DNA of 64,000 bases from JANQHS01 sp965267505. Its GTDB lineage: Bacteria > Bacteroidota > Bacteroidia > Cytophagales > CCMP332. The position numbers and the translations under genes were made by a program. The stretch is from the NCBI GenBank assembly GCA_965267505.1, contig OZ254081.1, forward strand, positions 558,001 through 622,000. Direction: 5' to 3'. Below, one piece after another: positions 62,904-64,000 of the stretch (within the stretch, counting starts at the first letter, position 1; each line of letters opens with the position of its first letter). Below the pieces are notes generated by a model. That model did no database searches. It was not told the DNA's origin and saw nothing but the letters and a program-made list of their open reading frames with translations.

Positions 62904-63431
62904 TTACTGTTCTCTTTCTGATAAAGTCTTCACAACTCCTGCGATCTGAACTTTTCCACTTTCTAAAGCAGAAATAACATTCTTAGCTGGAGATTGTAAT
63001 AAGGTGATAATCTCACCAATAAGTTCGTTTTTCGATTTAAGTGAAGAAAGTGCATCAAGACTCTCATCTCCTAAATAGATCTCTTTTTCAATTGAAGCAG
63101 CCTTCAATAATGGTTTCTCATTTCCTTTCTTTCTGAAAGCTTTCAAGATCTTAGCAGGAACGTTTCCAGATTCTTTTGAAAACATAATTCCTGAGAAACC
63201 TTTTAGCACATCATCCAGTTGGGAGAAATCTCCTTCAACTTCGTTTAGGGCTCTTTTGATCAAGGTGTTCTTCACAACCTTGTATTCTATCCCCTCCTTG
63301 AAACAATCAGATCTGAAATCGTTCACCTGAGCAACGGTCAAACCTGAGGCGTCTGCGATATAGAAATGCGCATTATCCTCAAACTTGGATTTCAAATCGG
63401 AAATGATCGTGGCTTTTTCTTCCCTTGTCAT
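62904..63431 (-). CDS. rplJ: Ribosomal protein L10
   Basis: This 175-residue stalk base has MTREEKATIISDLKSKFEDN, YIADASGLTVAQVNDFRSD and YKVVKNTLIKRALNEVEG. L10 represses its own synthesis in E. coli by binding a leader, but here only 12 bases separate it from rplA, so no such leader fits upstream. Confidence 0.98.
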   Translation of the reverse strand: MTREEKATIISDLKSKFEDNAHFYIADASGLTVAQVNDFRSDCFKEGIEYKVVKNTLIKRALNEVEGDFSQLDDVLKGFSGIMFSKESGNVPAKILKAFRKKGNEKPLLKAASIEKEIYLGDESLDALSSLKSKNELIGEIITLLQSPAKNVISALESGKVQIAGVVKTLSEREQ

Positions 63432-63443
63432 TTTCTGTTCCGT

Positions 63444-64000
63444 TTAAACAAAATTCTTTTTGTCAACCTTGATCCCAGGACTCATCGTGCTGGACATGGT
63501 TATGCTTTTAAAATAATCTCCCTTTGAAGAGGAAGGTTTTAATTTTTGGACAGTGGTGATCAATTCTTTTGCATTGTCAACCAACTTGTCAGAGGAAAAG
63601 CTTGACTTTCCTACAGCAGCATGAATTATCCCGAATTTATCAACCTTGAAGTCGATCTTTCCTTTCTTTACTTCTTCTACTGCTTTTCCAATATCAGGAG
63701 TTACAGTCCCTGATTTAGGGTTAGGCATAAGACTTCTTGGTCCCAATACCTTTCCAAGCTTACCAACTTTAGCCATAACTGCTGGCATTGTGATCACAAC
63801 ATCAAAGTCGGTCCAACCACCTTCGATCTTCTTGATCAGATCATCAAGACCTACGAATTCAGCACCAGCTGCTTTGGCTTCTTCTTCTTTTTCTGGAGTG
63901 CACAAAACACACACTCTCATGTCTTTTCCTGTACCATGAGGCAGGGCTACAGTACCCCTAACCATCTGGTCTGCTTTTTTAGGATCTACTCCTAATCGGA
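63444..64000 (-). CDS. rplA: Ribosomal protein L1, start outside window
   Basis: The frame is open to the last base of the window. LGVDPKKADQMVRGTVALPH precedes the part that an internal ATG would give, so the true start is upstream. The visible 185 residues include GTGKDMRVCVLC, GPRSLMPNPKSGTVTPDIG and KGDYFKSITMSSTMSPGIKV. L1 forms the mobile stalk at the E site; full length is about 230. Confidence 0.97.
   Translation of the reverse strand, partial: RLGVDPKKADQMVRGTVALPHGTGKDMRVCVLCTPEKEEEAKAAGAEFVGLDDLIKKIEGGWTDFDVVITMPAVMAKVGKLGKVLGPRSLMPNPKSGTVTPDIGKAVEEVKKGKIDFKVDKFGIIHAAVGKSSFSSDKLVDNAKELITTVQKLKPSSSKGDYFKSITMSSTMSPGIKVDKKNFV

Noticed and set aside
62904..63443. L10 autoregulatory leader
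   Set aside because: The rplA-rplJ gap is only 12 bases, too short for the known leader structure.

Overview
The window looks like part of a Bacteroidota chromosome, probably Cytophagales-like; I cannot name a genus. The reasons are promoter elements of the TAnnTTTG (-7) type, few Shine-Dalgarno sequences in front of genes, zinc-free (C-minus) forms of S14 and L36, a DUF3467 gene coupled to rpoC, and ribosomal proteins L15, L17 and L22 with long Lys/Glu/Ala tails. I see no tRNA, rRNA, insertion sequence or CRISPR array, and no gene-free stretch longer than about 150 bases.

Region 1 (1-20.3 kb) is a surface-glycan locus in four blocks of alternating strand. It holds the end of a YfhO-type membrane protein, a PIG-L deacetylase, a beta-propeller-like protein, a GT4 glycosyltransferase and a Wzx-type flippase. 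From 6.7 to 18 kb follows a tight, translationally coupled plus-strand operon: UDP-GlcNAc 2-epimerase, GT2, AsnB-type amidotransferase, a NodB-like deacetylase, an alpha/alpha-toroid-like protein, a DegT aminotransferase, a methyltransferase, a sulfotransferase and an unrecognised membrane protein. A second DegT aminotransferase and a second NodB-like deacetylase lie opposite. Together they could make, modify and export a decorated amino-sugar glycan; the product is unknown.

Region 2 (20.4-34 kb) is mixed housekeeping and metabolism: phosphofructokinase, a FecR-like/CHASE2 pair, MeaB GTPase, a cysteine-dioxygenase/methyltransferase fusion, CinA, a 2-oxoacid dehydrogenase E2, AroA, an M42 peptidase, an acyl-CoA carboxylase beta subunit, an Ldh-family dehydrogenase and a DivIC/FtsB-like protein. 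All six convergent gene pairs in the window overlap or nearly touch at their 3' ends, leaving no room for ordinary terminators.

Region 3 (34-64 kb, all minus strand) is the core gene-expression block. In transcription order it reads rplA-rplJ-rplL, rpoB-rpoC-DUF3467, rpsL-rpsG-fusA-rpsJ, rplC to rpsN, rpsH to rplQ, then carA-eno-divIC. Promoters are visible before rpsL, rplC and rpsH. Each is followed at once by a small hairpin, and wecB in region 1 has the same layout. Intrinsic terminators lie after rpsJ and rplQ; the second ends 11 bases before the carA start codon.
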